Origin: Chlamydia crocodili
GTDB lineage: Bacteria > Chlamydiota > Chlamydiia > Chlamydiales > Chlamydiaceae
Direction: 5' to 3'
DNA length: 64,000 nt
NCBI RefSeq assembly: GCF_018343815.1
Contig: NZ_CP060791.1
Coordinates: 514,113 to 578,112, forward strand
Shown here one piece after another: positions 17,105-26,854 of this stretch. The position numbers and the translations under genes are program-made. How positions within the stretch are numbered: the first letter of the stretch is position 1; every line of letters starts with the position of its first letter. The notes under the pieces are model-generated. The model did not search any database. It was given only the letters and a program-made list of their open reading frames with translations, and had not been told where the DNA came from.

Positions 17105-17135
17105 TCTCCTTCTCTTACTTACAAAGAGAAGGAGA
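17105..17135. terminator. 12-bp perfect hairpin between recA and CADD
   Basis: TCTCCTTCTCTT (17105-17116) and AAGAGAAGGAGA (17124-17135) pair perfectly across a 7-base loop. No U-tract follows on either strand. Its place between two convergent genes suggests a two-way 3'-end or transcript-stabilising hairpin. Confidence 0.6.
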
Positions 17136-17145
17136 ACTATTCAAA

Positions 17146-17874
17146 TTAATGACGGCAATTACAGCCACATGACGAAGGTTTAGAATCCGAAACAGGAGGC
17201 GGAGTTGCTGAGCAAGTATCCTTCTCGTCTAAGAAAGTATCTAAAAAGTCGTATAAAGCATCACATACTTCTCTAGAAGCCTGTAGAACCTTATTACAAT
17301 CACTATTTAGTAACGTTTCTATTAATTCTCTTTCCTCACGAGCATGTCTTACATCAACATCTTGATGTACTGTGAAGTACTCATAATCTTCAGGAGCTGT
17401 AAAACCAAAATACTGTTTTAATCCAGAAATTTTAGTCTCTGCAACTGTAGGGATCTGACTTTCATAGGTGTATAAAGCAGATACACCTGCAGATAATGAA
17501 TCTCCGGTACACCAACGTAAAAATGTATCGACTTTCTTTTGAGCTGCTGAACTGGGAACATGATTTTCTAATTCTTCCTCAGTAACACCTAAAGCATAAG
17601 CAAAATTTTTCCATAGATCTATGTGATTAGGATGACCTGTTTCTTCATCCATAAGGTTATCAAGAAGTAGTTTACGCGCTTCTAAATTATCACAACGGCT
17701 ATGAACTGCTGAGAGATAACGCGGAAAAGCTTTGATGTGGAGGTAATAATCCTTAGCGTAAGCCTTTAACTGCTCTTTCGTTAACTCTCCCTTAGACCAC
17801 TTCATATAAAAGGTGTGATCTAACATATGTTTTTCTTTGATGTTTTTATCTAATAAATCTAAACAAGGTTTCAT
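17146..17874 (-). CDS. CADD: CADD, diiron oxygenase making p-aminobenzoate for folate
   Basis: A homologue of C. trachomatis CT610. The family has a haem-oxygenase-like helical fold with a dimetal site and makes the p-aminobenzoate part of folate from one of its own tyrosines, with a lysine as amine donor (established knowledge). The expected residues are present when aligned from memory: metal ligands Glu77, His84, Glu138, His170, Asp174 and His177, the sacrificial Tyr23 (HTFYMKW; Tyr27 in C. trachomatis) and Lys148 (VAETKISG; Lys152). It was first described as a host death-domain-associating protein. The tail is Cys-rich (SCGCNCRH). GGGAGG precedes the ATG. It is last in the folate operon. 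Confidence 0.93.
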   Translation of the reverse strand: MKPCLDLLDKNIKEKHMLDHTFYMKWSKGELTKEQLKAYAKDYYLHIKAFPRYLSAVHSRCDNLEARKLLLDNLMDEETGHPNHIDLWKNFAYALGVTEEELENHVPSSAAQKKVDTFLRWCTGDSLSAGVSALYTYESQIPTVAETKISGLKQYFGFTAPEDYEYFTVHQDVDVRHAREERELIETLLNSDCNKVLQASREVCDALYDFLDTFLDEKDTCSATPPPVSDSKPSSCGCNCRH

Positions 17875-17890
17875 TAACGCCTCCCAAAAA

Positions 17891-18625
17891 TTAAAAATGT
17901 GTAGATTCCCAGGCTACAGAACGGAGGATGGGTCCATACAGATCTTCAGTTTCATCAATATCTAGTAATGACAAATCCGACTGTAGCGTAGGGGAAGAAT
18001 GAAAAGTGATTTTAGGTGCATCTTCTATAAGCGCTAATGGCGTATGTTCATCACCCTCTCCCATACAAAGTACAGCAGAGACCGCCAAAGCATCTAGAAG
18101 ATTAATCTGCGTCATACGTAAGGGTCGGCCAAAACAATCAGGTTTCCCAACATAACTATATAAAGGAGAAAACCCATACCAACATAATCCTAACCCTAAA
18201 ACACCCCGACGCATAGGGGTTGTATGACTATCTACAATAATCACTCCGAGATTCTCTAAATGATAAGAACTCTTTAACCAGGCTCCTAAAGCATTTGTGG
18301 ACGCCAATAAATCTCGAGGATACAAAACGTAATAATCTTGAGCGTTAGACTCATCAATTCCTGCAGATGGAATCAAAATCCCGCGTTTCTTCGTCAGATA
18401 TAAATCATGACAAGCAGAATAAACATAAGCATCTGATTCCTGCTTGATCAAATCCTCTTTTGTTGTTGTCTTAGTATCAACAACCGCACCCTCACAAAGA
18501 CTCAAAACCTTTGAAGATAAAGCAATTATAGAATTTTCAGACAAAGAAGGAAGAGATTCTTCTAAAATTTCATAGAGATCATCATGAACATGAACTCTAC
18601 GCGTGACAATTGGTGAAACTTTCAT
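17891..18625 (-). CDS. CofE-like glutamate ligase filling the FolC role (CT611-like)
   Basis: A 244-residue protein related to F420-0:gamma-glutamyl ligase (CofE). Chlamydiae make no F420, and the C. trachomatis homologue was reported to stand in for the missing dihydrofolate synthase/folylpolyglutamate synthase FolC (from memory of published complementation work). Conserved-looking parts are IIALSSKVLSLCEGAVVD near the N-terminus, a central GVIIVDSHTTPMRRGVLGL, and VSAVLCMGEGDEHTP. Its start overlaps the end of folA by 29 bases and CADD follows after 16 bases, which supports a folate role. Confidence 0.85.
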   Translation of the reverse strand: MKVSPIVTRRVHVHDDLYEILEESLPSLSENSIIALSSKVLSLCEGAVVDTKTTTKEDLIKQESDAYVYSACHDLYLTKKRGILIPSAGIDESNAQDYYVLYPRDLLASTNALGAWLKSSYHLENLGVIIVDSHTTPMRRGVLGLGLCWYGFSPLYSYVGKPDCFGRPLRMTQINLLDALAVSAVLCMGEGDEHTPLALIEDAPKITFHSSPTLQSDLSLLDIDETEDLYGPILRSVAWESTHF

Positions 18626-19085
18626 AATAGCAAAATGTTAAGTCTTCTTTTTCATCTAAAATTGTTTTTTTCCAACCTTCTAGTAGAGATAAAGGGAAAA
18701 AAGCATCTCCGTCATAATACTTATGAATGTGTGTTACAAAACACCCATGCAACATGTGATTTTCTAAAAATAAAGAAAACAAATCTCCTCCACCAACAAG
18801 GAAAATCGGAGAAGGAAGTTCTAAATTACGAAATTCCTCTAATGAAGATACCCAAACCCTACCCTCAGAATTTTCGTGAAAATTCTTAGAAAAGATGATC
18901 GCCTTACGATTTTTCGTATATTTATCGGGAAGACTTTCGAAAGTTTTCCTACCCATGATTAGGGGCATATTTTCTATGGTTTTCGAAAAAAAATTTATGT
19001 CCTCAGGATAATTCCAAGGTAGTTTTCCTTGTTTCCCAATCACTCCATTAGGATCACAAGCGGTTATACCAAGTATTTTATACAT
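18597..19085 (-). CDS. folA: dihydrofolate reductase
   Basis: This enzyme reduces dihydrofolate to tetrahydrofolate with NADPH. The 162-residue form begins [17 protein letters not shown], with the substrate loop [14 protein letters not shown], the NADPH-binding [10 protein letters not shown] and the glycine motif FLVGGGDLF. The ATG at 19083-19085 is chosen because CGGAGT lies just upstream and the family N-terminus starts here; the longer open frame adds 18 unrelated residues. The start overlaps the folKP stop by eight bases. DHFR matters less when thymidylate is made by ThyX, which does not oxidise the folate, yet it is still needed for the FolP product. Confidence 0.95.
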   Translation of the reverse strand: MYKILGITACDPNGVIGKQGKLPWNYPEDINFFSKTIENMPLIMGRKTFESLPDKYTKNRKAIIFSKNFHENSEGRVWVSSLEEFRNLELPSPIFLVGGGDLFSLFLENHMLHGCFVTHIHKYYDGDAFFPLSLLEGWKKTILDEKEDLTFCYYESFTNCHA

Positions 19086-20421
19086 AGACTCCGGGCCAGG
19101 CTGCTGCGGACAACACTCTTTGGTTAGCTTCCACATCATGAACTCGCAGATAGTTCACCCCCTGTTGCTGCAACAATACTGATAAGCTAACAGTTTCCCA
19201 ATCACGATCTTTGGCATCATATTTTCCTAAAAGAGCGAAGCAAGATTTTCTTGAATGTCCCACTAACGTAGCACAACCGAGCTTTCGAAAGTTGTTCATT
19301 TTATGTAACACATTCAATGCTTGTATTTGGGTTGTTCCAAAACCAATGCCAGGATCAAAAATAATTTGATCCTGGTGCAAGCCTAATTCAACAAAAGCTT
19401 CTATCTGCTTTTCTCCCCAATTTAATAACTGATCAGAAGCGCACGAAGTAAATGCTAGTGTCTTATCAGCACGAGGAGGAAGAGAGCATGAGTGGTTAAT
19501 AACTAATAATAAATTCGCGTCTCTAGCAATCTCTGCCATTTCCTTAGAACCGCCTGAAACGTCGTTAATCCATCGAATAGGATAGATCTCTAAAGCTCTT
19601 CTAATAATTTCTGGATAAAATGTATCTAATGAGACATCAGGATATTGCTTACGTCCTATCCATTTTTCAGCAAGTAACTTTAATACAGGTTCTAAACGTG
19701 CCCACTCTTGTTCTACATCAAGGAGCTGTTTCACTTTAGGATTAGTCGCCTGCCCTCCAAAATCTATAACGGAGGCTCCATGAGCAAATAATTTTTCAGC
19801 ATGAGCAACCGCTTTAGAAGCTTCAAGATACAATCCTCCATCGGAAATGGAGTTATCAGTGACATTGACTATTCCCATTAATAAAGTACTGGGAGAAAAA
19901 CTATTTAGAATCATCTCTTGAGGACATGGAAGAAGATGAGCTATTTCTCCAAACGTTTTTAAATGGTATTCAGAAGCTGGTTGATGAAATTTTCTAGTAG
20001 GACAAAGTGAAGCAACAAGAGAAAGTAAAAAAGGTCTTTCTAAGATTCTCTCGTGAGGTATGCTGATATCTTTCTGTTGGTAATTTTCATCCCCATATAA
20101 AAGGATATCTATATCCAAAATTCTTGGAGACCAAGGTAACGCATCAGAATCTCTACCAAGCCTACGCTCTATGTGTTTTATTCCTTCTAATAACTGTTTC
20201 GGTGATAGTGTTGTTTTCCCAATAAGAACAGAATTAAAAAAGGGTAAATCCCATTCTTCTGGAGAACCAGGAAACAACAAAGCCTTTGTTTCTAAAATTA
20301 TAGAACTTTGCAAATTCTCTATATCTAACTCCTTTAAAAGAGAAAATGCTCTGCGAAAATTTTCAAACCGATTCCCTAGATTAGATCCTAGAGATAAGCA
20401 AATAAATTGAGCTGTCGTCAT
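19078..20421 (-). CDS. folKP: bifunctional HPPK-DHPS (FolK-FolP fusion)
   Basis: A 447-residue fusion for two consecutive steps of dihydropteroate synthesis. Residues 1 to about 165 are 6-hydroxymethyl-dihydropterin pyrophosphokinase ([22 protein letters not shown]). Residues about 180-447 are dihydropteroate synthase ([36 protein letters not shown]). DHPS joins pterin to p-aminobenzoate, which CADD supplies at the end of the same operon. The start overlaps the folB stop by four bases (20418-20421). Confidence 0.96.
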   Translation of the reverse strand: MTTAQFICLSLGSNLGNRFENFRRAFSLLKELDIENLQSSIILETKALLFPGSPEEWDLPFFNSVLIGKTTLSPKQLLEGIKHIERRLGRDSDALPWSPRILDIDILLYGDENYQQKDISIPHERILERPFLLSLVASLCPTRKFHQPASEYHLKTFGEIAHLLPCPQEMILNSFSPSTLLMGIVNVTDNSISDGGLYLEASKAVAHAEKLFAHGASVIDFGGQATNPKVKQLLDVEQEWARLEPVLKLLAEKWIGRKQYPDVSLDTFYPEIIRRALEIYPIRWINDVSGGSKEMAEIARDANLLLVINHSCSLPPRADKTLAFTSCASDQLLNWGEKQIEAFVELGLHQDQIIFDPGIGFGTTQIQALNVLHKMNNFRKLGCATLVGHSRKSCFALLGKYDAKDRDWETVSLSVLLQQQGVNYLRVHDVEANQRVLSAAAWPGVYV

Positions 20422-20759
20422 AGGGAGATGTTCCTACTTATTTTAAAGCAAATGGGTTTCAACAAATTAGGAACAGGAGGGCGTTCTTTACGCACCTCTA
20501 AATCTATTTTAGAAGCCTTGTTCTTTAACTTTGATTCTAAAGCATCCATCAAAAACTTAGCCAAGCATTCGACTAAAGCACAAGGCTTACTAGAAGCAAC
20601 TTCCTCTATCAAAGAAGTTATCTCAACATAACAACATGCATCATTGAGATCGTCTGAAACACAAACAGAGGGCTCTTCAAAAAAAGAAAGAACTGTAGAG
20701 ACTAAGATGGGCTGCTTAAAATGCCGCTCTTCTGGAGAACATCCAAGACGCACCCACAC
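20418..20759 (-). CDS. folB: dihydroneopterin aldolase
   Basis: The FolB step cleaves 7,8-dihydroneopterin to the HPPK substrate. The 113-residue frame has the family [17 protein letters not shown] opening, a catalytic-region match around [25 protein letters not shown], and a C-terminal strand [10 protein letters not shown]. The only standard start is a GTG at 20757-20759, but the preceding in-frame codons encode ESYQLIIPDFR, which looks like the family's first beta-strand. The next stop upstream is about 18 codons away and no ATG, GTG or TTG lies between. A non-standard start (ATT or ATA) or a sequence error is possible. rpoD lies 68 bases upstream. Confidence 0.85.
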   Translation of the reverse strand: MWVRLGCSPEERHFKQPILVSTVLSFFEEPSVCVSDDLNDACCYVEITSLIEEVASSKPCALVECLAKFLMDALESKLKNKASKIDLEVRKERPPVPNLLKPICFKISRNISL

Positions 20760-20827
20760 ACGAAAATCTGGAATAATTAATTGATATGATTCTGCGGTAA
20801 CACCTAAAGGTTATAAAATGTATTTGG

Positions 20828-22546
20828 TTACTTACCCTTGATATTTTTTGCTTTACCCGAGCCCGTTTTTTCCTCTTCCAAAAGATCAAGGAAAGCGCGT
20901 AGTTGTTTTGAACGAATCGGGTGACGCATTTTCCTTAAAGCTTTAGCTTCAATCTGACGAATACGTTCTCGGGTCACGTTAAACGCTGATCCTACTTCTT
21001 CTAATGTTTTAGGCTTCCCATCTAAAAGACCAAAACGATGAATCAATACAAATCTCTCTCGATCTGTAAGAGTCTTCAAAACCTCTTTCATCTTATCTTT
21101 AAGCATCGAATAGCCCGTAGCTTCTGCTGGAGATTCTACACCGGTATCTTCTAAGAAATCACCAAAAGAGCTTTCGCCTCCTTCACCAACTTCCGCCTGT
21201 AAAGAAATAGGATGCTGGGCAATTTTGTAAATCTCCCGCACCCGATCAGGAGTTAATCCTAATTCTTCGGCTAATTCCTCTGGAGTGGGTTCTTTACCCG
21301 TTTCCATCATCAATTTTTTGGCGCCACGAAGAACTTTATTTATGGTTTCAATCATGTGCACAGGAATACGAATAGTTCGCGCTTGATCCGCTATAGCACG
21401 AGTAACTGCCTGACGAATCCACCAAGTAGCGTAAGTAGAAAATTTATATCCTCTGCGGTATTCAAATTTTTCTACAGCCTTCATCAACCCCATGTTGCCC
21501 TCTTGAATCAAATCTAAGAAGGATAAACCACGGTTTGTATATTTTTTAGCTATGGAAATTACTAAACGTAAATTGGATTCAACCATCTCTTTTTTAGCTT
21601 CCTGGCTCTTGTCCATCCAACGTTGCAACATACGCACGTCTTTTTTAAACTCTTCCAGGGTTCGTCCTGCAGCGACTTCTCGTTTATACAATCTACGTTT
21701 AGCAGCGTCTAATTTTGCTGCTGCGAATTTGTTTCTTTCTGCTCGAACTTTTAAATCATTAATTTGCTGCTCTAACTGCAAGAAGGAGTCGTATGCTTTA
21801 AAGACAACTTCGCCAAAATCCTCTGTAACATTGTGACGACAGTGGAAACAACGTAAATACGCTTGTGTACGGATACGACATTTTTCTAAATTATCATTTA
21901 ATTTCGCACTTTCTTGTTTTGATAAATTACTCTGCTTCAATGCTAAGAGAAGTGATTCTAGATAGACATCCTCTTCCTTAAGTAAAGTAATTAACTTAGG
22001 AAGCAACTTAAGAAAATGCGCCTTATCTTCTACTTCTTTTTCTGAAATAATTTTATCAAAACGCTCTTTTCCATTGATTAGATACTGTGCTATGGAAATA
22101 GCTTCTTTTGAGGAATAACGAAAACGTAAGATAATACGTTCGATTTGAACTTGTGCTTTTTCTATCCTCTTAGAAATTTCAACTTCTTCCTCTCTAGTTA
22201 AAAGAGGAACGGTTCCCATTTCTTTCAAATACATACGTACGGGATCGTCAGGAGTTCCCTCTGTACGCTTGGCCAAGCCTTCTAGCTCTTTGGCTTCTTT
22301 TTTTCTTTCTTTTTGTCTTTCTACGTCTGCCTGGTTCAGGACCTGGATATCCATTCCTGTAAGGAAAATCAACACCTGATCAATCTGTTCAGGCGTGTCG
22401 AAAGACATAGGAAGGATCTCGTTGATCTCCTCGTAAGTAATAAAGCCCTGATCTTTAGCAAGAGAAACAAGTTCCTCTAGCTTTTTTTGAGCTTCTTCTT
22501 CATGAGCCGCTTCCGTAGCCTGGCCATTTTGTGTATTCATGAGCAT
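20828..22546 (-). CDS. rpoD: primary sigma factor sigma-66 (RpoD)
   Basis: The housekeeping sigma factor of Chlamydia. Its 572 residues match the known ~571. Region 1.2 contains [12 protein letters not shown], region 2 [21 protein letters not shown] and [11 protein letters not shown], region 3 [10 protein letters not shown], and region 4 the helix-turn-helix [20 protein letters not shown]. The N-terminus MLMNTQ corresponds to the MRMDT start of C. trachomatis sigma-66. It lies upstream of the folate genes on the same strand and may share transcription with them; no terminator is obvious in the 68-base gap. Confidence 0.98.
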   Translation of the reverse strand: MLMNTQNGQATEAAHEEEAQKKLEELVSLAKDQGFITYEEINEILPMSFDTPEQIDQVLIFLTGMDIQVLNQADVERQKERKKEAKELEGLAKRTEGTPDDPVRMYLKEMGTVPLLTREEEVEISKRIEKAQVQIERIILRFRYSSKEAISIAQYLINGKERFDKIISEKEVEDKAHFLKLLPKLITLLKEEDVYLESLLLALKQSNLSKQESAKLNDNLEKCRIRTQAYLRCFHCRHNVTEDFGEVVFKAYDSFLQLEQQINDLKVRAERNKFAAAKLDAAKRRLYKREVAAGRTLEEFKKDVRMLQRWMDKSQEAKKEMVESNLRLVISIAKKYTNRGLSFLDLIQEGNMGLMKAVEKFEYRRGYKFSTYATWWIRQAVTRAIADQARTIRIPVHMIETINKVLRGAKKLMMETGKEPTPEELAEELGLTPDRVREIYKIAQHPISLQAEVGEGGESSFGDFLEDTGVESPAEATGYSMLKDKMKEVLKTLTDRERFVLIHRFGLLDGKPKTLEEVGSAFNVTRERIRQIEAKALRKMRHPIRSKQLRAFLDLLEEEKTGSGKAKNIKGK

Positions 22547-22656
22547 TTAATTATTGGGTTGCAACAAAATAATAGGGCCCTAGCCTTTGGGTAATAGTTT
22601 AGCCAAAGAAAGATAGGAAATCTAGGGATTTTTAATAAGCACGGTCGATGATGAGT

Positions 22657-23862
22657 CTATCCACGAAGAGCATCTATACGAACCGGATAAAGAACTCCCA
22701 AAACATGATTATGCAGAGGACCTTTATTTAAAATAGTTAAGCAGTAGTAAAAAGGAATTTGACCGTGGTTTTTTGTTTTGATTATTACCTTCCCTGATCG
22801 TTCTTGTCGATCAAGTAAACGAAGATCTGTCTCCCATTGAGGTAAACCAGAAATAATAATATCGCTATCCGTATTTAAAAAATCTTCTACACCATATCCC
22901 GTCCAAGTCTTAAACAAAGAATTTGCAAAAACTGCCCTCTGAGATTGCGGAGCATATACAAAAAGCATTCCCAGCCCCTCCTCCCTAAGATTATCAAATA
23001 GCTGACGACATTCCAAAGAATAGTTATGTATAGAAGATTCGGATCTTATATAACGAGAGGCTGTCAAAGACGAAGCTGCCTCTGCATTTTCCACTTTAAA
23101 AGCTATCTTTTTTAATTCTGAAAGAAGTTGTTTAGGTAATTCTTGAGAATTGACCTTAGCCTGTCTAGGCAAGCTATCTACAATATTCGACTCAAGTTGC
23201 AATAAGTTGCGAATCTCACACATTAGATCTTGCACTTTTGACTCTAGCTTTCCAATATATACCTGTCGCATATCCAACATGTTATGCTGTTCTGTAAAAG
23301 TTGCCTGGTACTCTTCATTAAGGACTTGCTGGTAAGCTAAGGCATCTGCAAGTTCGCGATTCAATTGCTGGCTTTCTTCTTCTTTTTCACGACACTCTTG
23401 AGATAGTGCATCTAACTGCAACTGTAAACATTGATTTTCTTCTCTTAAACGAGCGACTGTGCCTTCCATTCGTTGCGTATCGGATTTAGTTTTCATAAAT
23501 ACGCCACGAACATGGAGTAATTGATTAAGAAGTTTTTGATTTTGAGATCTTAACTGTTGACTCTCATATTGACGCTCTTCAACAGTTTCACGTATTTTTC
23601 TCAGGCCTTCGTCTTTTTCAACAATCTTACGAATTTTAGTTTGCAATAATTGACCCGCCGCTGTTTTCAACTGTTTTTCTCTAAGTCCGATAGAAAAGAA
23701 CCAGCCTATAGAAGAAATAATTGAGAAAATAAAATAGCTATATTTTTTTTGAGAAGTTGAAAGAAAGGATAGACAAATTAGGGGAAGAAGAAATGCAGCT
23801 ACAGGCAAAAGGTAGTTATAGTACCGAGAAATCGGGTGAAAAAATTTTTTCACAAACGACAT
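22657..23862 (-). CDS. membrane-anchored coiled-coil protein with PAS-like C-terminus (CT616-like)
   Basis: A 401-residue chlamydial protein of unknown function. Two hydrophobic segments (about 16-33 and 41-58) are followed by a long coiled coil (about 65-250) rich in Glu, Gln and Leu. Residues about 285-400 resemble a PAS sensor fold (GLGMLFVYAPQSQRAVFANSLFKTWTGYGVEDFL). There is no kinase or output domain. The plan suggests an inner-membrane sensor or scaffold; this is inference. rpoD follows 110 bases downstream on the same strand. Confidence 0.75.
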   Translation of the reverse strand: MSFVKKFFHPISRYYNYLLPVAAFLLPLICLSFLSTSQKKYSYFIFSIISSIGWFFSIGLREKQLKTAAGQLLQTKIRKIVEKDEGLRKIRETVEERQYESQQLRSQNQKLLNQLLHVRGVFMKTKSDTQRMEGTVARLREENQCLQLQLDALSQECREKEEESQQLNRELADALAYQQVLNEEYQATFTEQHNMLDMRQVYIGKLESKVQDLMCEIRNLLQLESNIVDSLPRQAKVNSQELPKQLLSELKKIAFKVENAEAASSLTASRYIRSESSIHNYSLECRQLFDNLREEGLGMLFVYAPQSQRAVFANSLFKTWTGYGVEDFLNTDSDIIISGLPQWETDLRLLDRQERSGKVIIKTKNHGQIPFYYCLTILNKGPLHNHVLGVLYPVRIDALRG

Positions 23863-24100
23863 AAAAATTTGAATCCTTGTCTCATTAACTCACAAAAGTA
23901 TACTTCTACCGTCAAAGTCTTTTTAGAAAAACTAAACGGTTAATTCTATTTTTTTATGTTGGCACAAAAGTTTATTTATCTCTCCCATAAAATACTGCTG
24001 ATTTTCTCTGTTTTTATTCCTTTTTATTGTTCTTTCTTTTACAATTCTGACCTTACTGCAAGACAGTATATTACAATTGTGAAGTCTTATTTTGAATGTT

Positions 24101-24136
24101 AAGGCTAAGTCTACTCTTTTGCACTAAAAAAGCCTT
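24101..24136 (+). promoter_or_regulatory. leader hairpin upstream of rpsT
   Basis: AAGGCT (24101-24106) and AGCCTT (24131-24136) are complementary and frame the rpsT leader, ending seven bases before the ribosome-binding site GGAG. A -10-like TACAAT lies at 24072-24077. S20 autoregulation is known in E. coli; a role here is only possible. Confidence 0.35.
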
Positions 24137-24151
24137 GGTTTTGGAGTAATA

Positions 24152-24448
24152 ATGGCACCAAAGAAAACAACTAAGAAAGGCGGTCCGAAAAAGCGACCCT
24201 CTGCAGAAAAGCGTATTTTAACGGCGCAAAAACGTTATTTGATCAATCAAAGTTTTAAGTCAAAAGCAAAAACTATGATGAAGAAATTTGAGACCGCTTT
24301 AAAAGCTGGTGATCAAGCAACTATCACTTCTGGATTACAGTTAGTCTACAGTGTTACTGACAAAGCTGTAAAAAGAGGTATTTTTAAAAACAATAAAGCA
24401 GCTCGAATTAAGTCGCGTGCTACTTTAAGAGCTAATGCAAAAATATAA
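24152..24448 (+). CDS. rpsT: 30S ribosomal protein S20
   Basis: A 98-residue, Lys/Arg-rich helical protein that binds 16S rRNA in the 30S subunit body. The N-terminus is very basic ([16 protein letters not shown]) and the core [19 protein letters not shown] and [14 protein letters not shown] matches S20. GGAG lies five bases before the ATG. The Inc-like gene follows after 22 bases and probably shares the transcript, which would tie an inclusion protein to ribosomal gene expression. Confidence 0.97.
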   Translation: MAPKKTTKKGGPKKRPSAEKRILTAQKRYLINQSFKSKAKTMMKKFETALKAGDQATITSGLQLVYSVTDKAVKRGIFKNNKAARIKSRATLRANAKI

Positions 24449-24470
24449 TTTTAATCGTTTGTAGGTAATT

Positions 24471-25307
24471 ATGACCACTTCCTCCATTACTAGATTTTGT
24501 CCTTTTCTATCATCTAATATTCTTTCAAATCCCATGTTGAAGATGTGTGGTAATAAGGTTCGGAAGGAGGCAGGAAAACTCCATGATAGCGTGAACCTTT
24601 TAGGAGACATGATTGGAGTTGTCGGTTCTTCTACAATGATTGCTAAAGCATCTCTAGGACTAGGTAATTCCGGCACTCTCGCGAAACTTTCCTCTTTAGA
24701 GGATGCCTGCGGAATGGCTTCAGGAATAAATAATTGTATAGATACCGTCGTCCTGTTCTCACAATTTGCAACAGGAGCTATGTTCTATGAAGTTGATTCT
24801 ACTACCGGTAATTTTATAATCGATACAAAGACTATCCAACAAGAAGATGGCACCGTTCAGCTTGTTTCTAACCGCGTTTTAAGATCTCCTCTTTCTATTG
24901 CAAGTAAAGTTACTCGCTTGGCTTCGAAAGCAACAGGCTCGGTTTGCTTCGGAGGCGATTTAAAACTTATGACTCTAGGTAAACATGCTAGAGGTCTAGG
25001 AGGAGTTGCTACAAGTTTGTCTGCAATTAGCTCGGCTTGCAGCGCTGCTGATGATGTTGTTAATATCGTTGGTGCTATACGCTCAACAAACAGTGAATCC
25101 TCGGCTGAAGACTTCATAGAGCGTCGTCAAACATTAAGAGAGAAATTCTTCTCCCTACTTTGCAACATAGTCGATTTACTCGGTGATATTCTTAGTCTGT
25201 TTGCTTCATTCGCACCAGCTTTATTAGGGCCTCAATCTGCCTTAATTATCGGTATTTTCTGGTTGATGTCTTCAGTGCTCAACTTTGTTCAAGATTTTAT
25301 CGGTTAA
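24471..25307 (+). CDS. Inc-like inclusion-membrane protein (CT618-like)
   Basis: A 278-residue protein with no signal peptide. The C-terminal ~57 residues form a bilobed hydrophobic region (FFSLLCNIVDLLGDILSLFA, then SALIIGIFWLMSSVLNF), the hallmark of chlamydial Inc proteins, which are secreted by the type III system into the inclusion membrane. The remaining body is Gly/Ala/Ser-rich with several moderately hydrophobic helices. It lies directly after rpsT. A strong terminator follows, embedded in the 3' end of the opposing recD. The Inc call rests on hydropathy by eye and recollection of CT618. Confidence 0.7.
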   Translation: MTTSSITRFCPFLSSNILSNPMLKMCGNKVRKEAGKLHDSVNLLGDMIGVVGSSTMIAKASLGLGNSGTLAKLSSLEDACGMASGINNCIDTVVLFSQFATGAMFYEVDSTTGNFIIDTKTIQQEDGTVQLVSNRVLRSPLSIASKVTRLASKATGSVCFGGDLKLMTLGKHARGLGGVATSLSAISSACSAADDVVNIVGAIRSTNSESSAEDFIERRQTLREKFFSLLCNIVDLLGDILSLFASFAPALLGPQSALIIGIFWLMSSVLNFVQDFIG

Positions 25308-25333
25308 TAAAAGTCTTTTTTAAAAGAAGCAAC

Positions 25334-26839
25334 TTATTCTACCCCATAAGTGTACTTGTGGGGTTTTTTTATGATCTTATTCAATGTCTCACTATCTGCC
25401 CATACAGATATACCATGTTTAGCGCGTGTAATGGCTGTATAAAGAATAGATACATCAAAAATTTCACATCCTTTAGGAATGATAACAATTACATTATCAT
25501 ATTCGCTACCCTGACTCTTATGTACTGACATCGCATAATTGTATGTGTAATAGGAAAATTCCTTAGCGTCTATAGAGCGGGTGTGAGGAAAGAATAGCTG
25601 CTGTGTTTTTGGGCAGAGAAATCCTGTATCCCCATTAAATAATCCCCAAGCTTCATAACGTTCTGTAATCATAATAGGAATAGGTAGATCAGAATGTGTT
25701 TTTTGTATTTCACTAAAGATTAGCTCATTAAGACGTAAATATCCCCAGGGACCGTGACGCATAGGTGTTAAAATACATAACTGCGTTTGAGATAAAGGTG
25801 TTTTTACAAACGCTTCTTTAATCATAGTAATTGCGGAATGCATAGTGGGTAACGGTGTAAAAGGAATCGATTGTTTTTCCAAAATTGCTCTAGAAAAATT
25901 CTGAACTTGATCTGTTTTTGCCCTATGAGAAATACAAAGATGTAAAGCTCTTTCAGGAAAATGTGATATCAAATCCTGAAGAGGGTTACCTGCACCCACT
26001 CCTATAGGAGGAAGCTGATTTTCATCGCCTAATATAATTAAATTATCTGCTATAGTTTTTCCGTTCTTGTTTTCCCCAGATAATGTATTAACCAAGCTAT
26101 GTAAAAGATTAAACGTCACCATAGAACCCTCATCAACTAATAGTAGATCTACAGAACTACACTGATGATAGACATGCTCTTGTAGAAACCTATGGATTGT
26201 TTGGGTGATGACATTATCCTCAGAAATATTATGTTGGGAGAGTATATGACGGATATGCGAAGTTGCTTTTCCTGTAGGAGAAACTATAGCAATACGAATC
26301 CTAGGATACTGCTTAATTAAAGTGAGTATTATCTCCACAGCTAAAAATGTTTTCCCCGTTCCAGGACCTCCACAAATCAAAGAAAAACAACTATTAATAG
26401 CTTTTTTAAAAACAGTATTTTGTTCTGAGGATAGATTGGGGAGGAATTCTGTAGTTATATTATACCGCGGACAGGCCTGTGATAATAAAGAAAGCTTTTT
26501 GAAAAGCTTTTCCCGAATAGCATATAAAGAGCGTAAATATATCCTATTGTTTTCTATAACAAACAAAGATGAACAAATATCCTTAGGAAGAGCCATGAAG
26601 TATTCATGAAAAATCTTTTCTGAAATTCCGGACAAAGAAGGAAATATTCGATTCTTATTTATATTGAGAAAAGGATACCCACAACGCCAAAGAGCCGAAG
26701 AAAGAGCAAGAAATGCAAAAGCTTTTTTTGAATCTGGTGAAATATATTTCCTAGCAAAAGCTAAGTCTAAAGGTAAAACAAGTTGTTGTTGAACTACATC
26801 ATAAAGGATATGGGAAATGTCTAAACTTAATGGAGGCAT
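25334..26839 (-). CDS. recD: exodeoxyribonuclease V alpha subunit (RecD)
   Basis: The 5'-3' helicase subunit of RecBCD. Walker A is CGGPGTGKTFLA, motif II is LLLVDEGSMV, and the C-terminal motifs YAMSVHKSQGSEYD and LYTAITRAKH are typical of RecD. At 501 residues it is shorter than the E. coli protein (608), mainly at the N-terminus. recB and recC are encoded about 15 kb away. It follows CT651 by 15 bases in the same direction. The last codons (KKPHKYTYGVE) coincide with a terminator for the opposite strand. Confidence 0.95.
   Translation of the reverse strand: MPPLSLDISHILYDVVQQQLVLPLDLAFARKYISPDSKKAFAFLALSSALWRCGYPFLNINKNRIFPSLSGISEKIFHEYFMALPKDICSSLFVIENNRIYLRSLYAIREKLFKKLSLLSQACPRYNITTEFLPNLSSEQNTVFKKAINSCFSLICGGPGTGKTFLAVEIILTLIKQYPRIRIAIVSPTGKATSHIRHILSQHNISEDNVITQTIHRFLQEHVYHQCSSVDLLLVDEGSMVTFNLLHSLVNTLSGENKNGKTIADNLIILGDENQLPPIGVGAGNPLQDLISHFPERALHLCISHRAKTDQVQNFSRAILEKQSIPFTPLPTMHSAITMIKEAFVKTPLSQTQLCILTPMRHGPWGYLRLNELIFSEIQKTHSDLPIPIMITERYEAWGLFNGDTGFLCPKTQQLFFPHTRSIDAKEFSYYTYNYAMSVHKSQGSEYDNVIVIIPKGCEIFDVSILYTAITRAKHGISVWADSETLNKIIKKPHKYTYGVE
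25341..25370 (+). terminator. intrinsic terminator of rpsT-CT618-like, inside recD
   Basis: ACCCCATAA and TTGTGGGGT (25341-25349 and 25356-25364) form a 9-bp stem with one GU pair, extendable inward, followed by seven T. It ends plus-strand transcription while encoding the last RecD residues on the minus strand. Confidence 0.85.
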
Positions 26840-26854
26840 AAAACTATATGCGTT

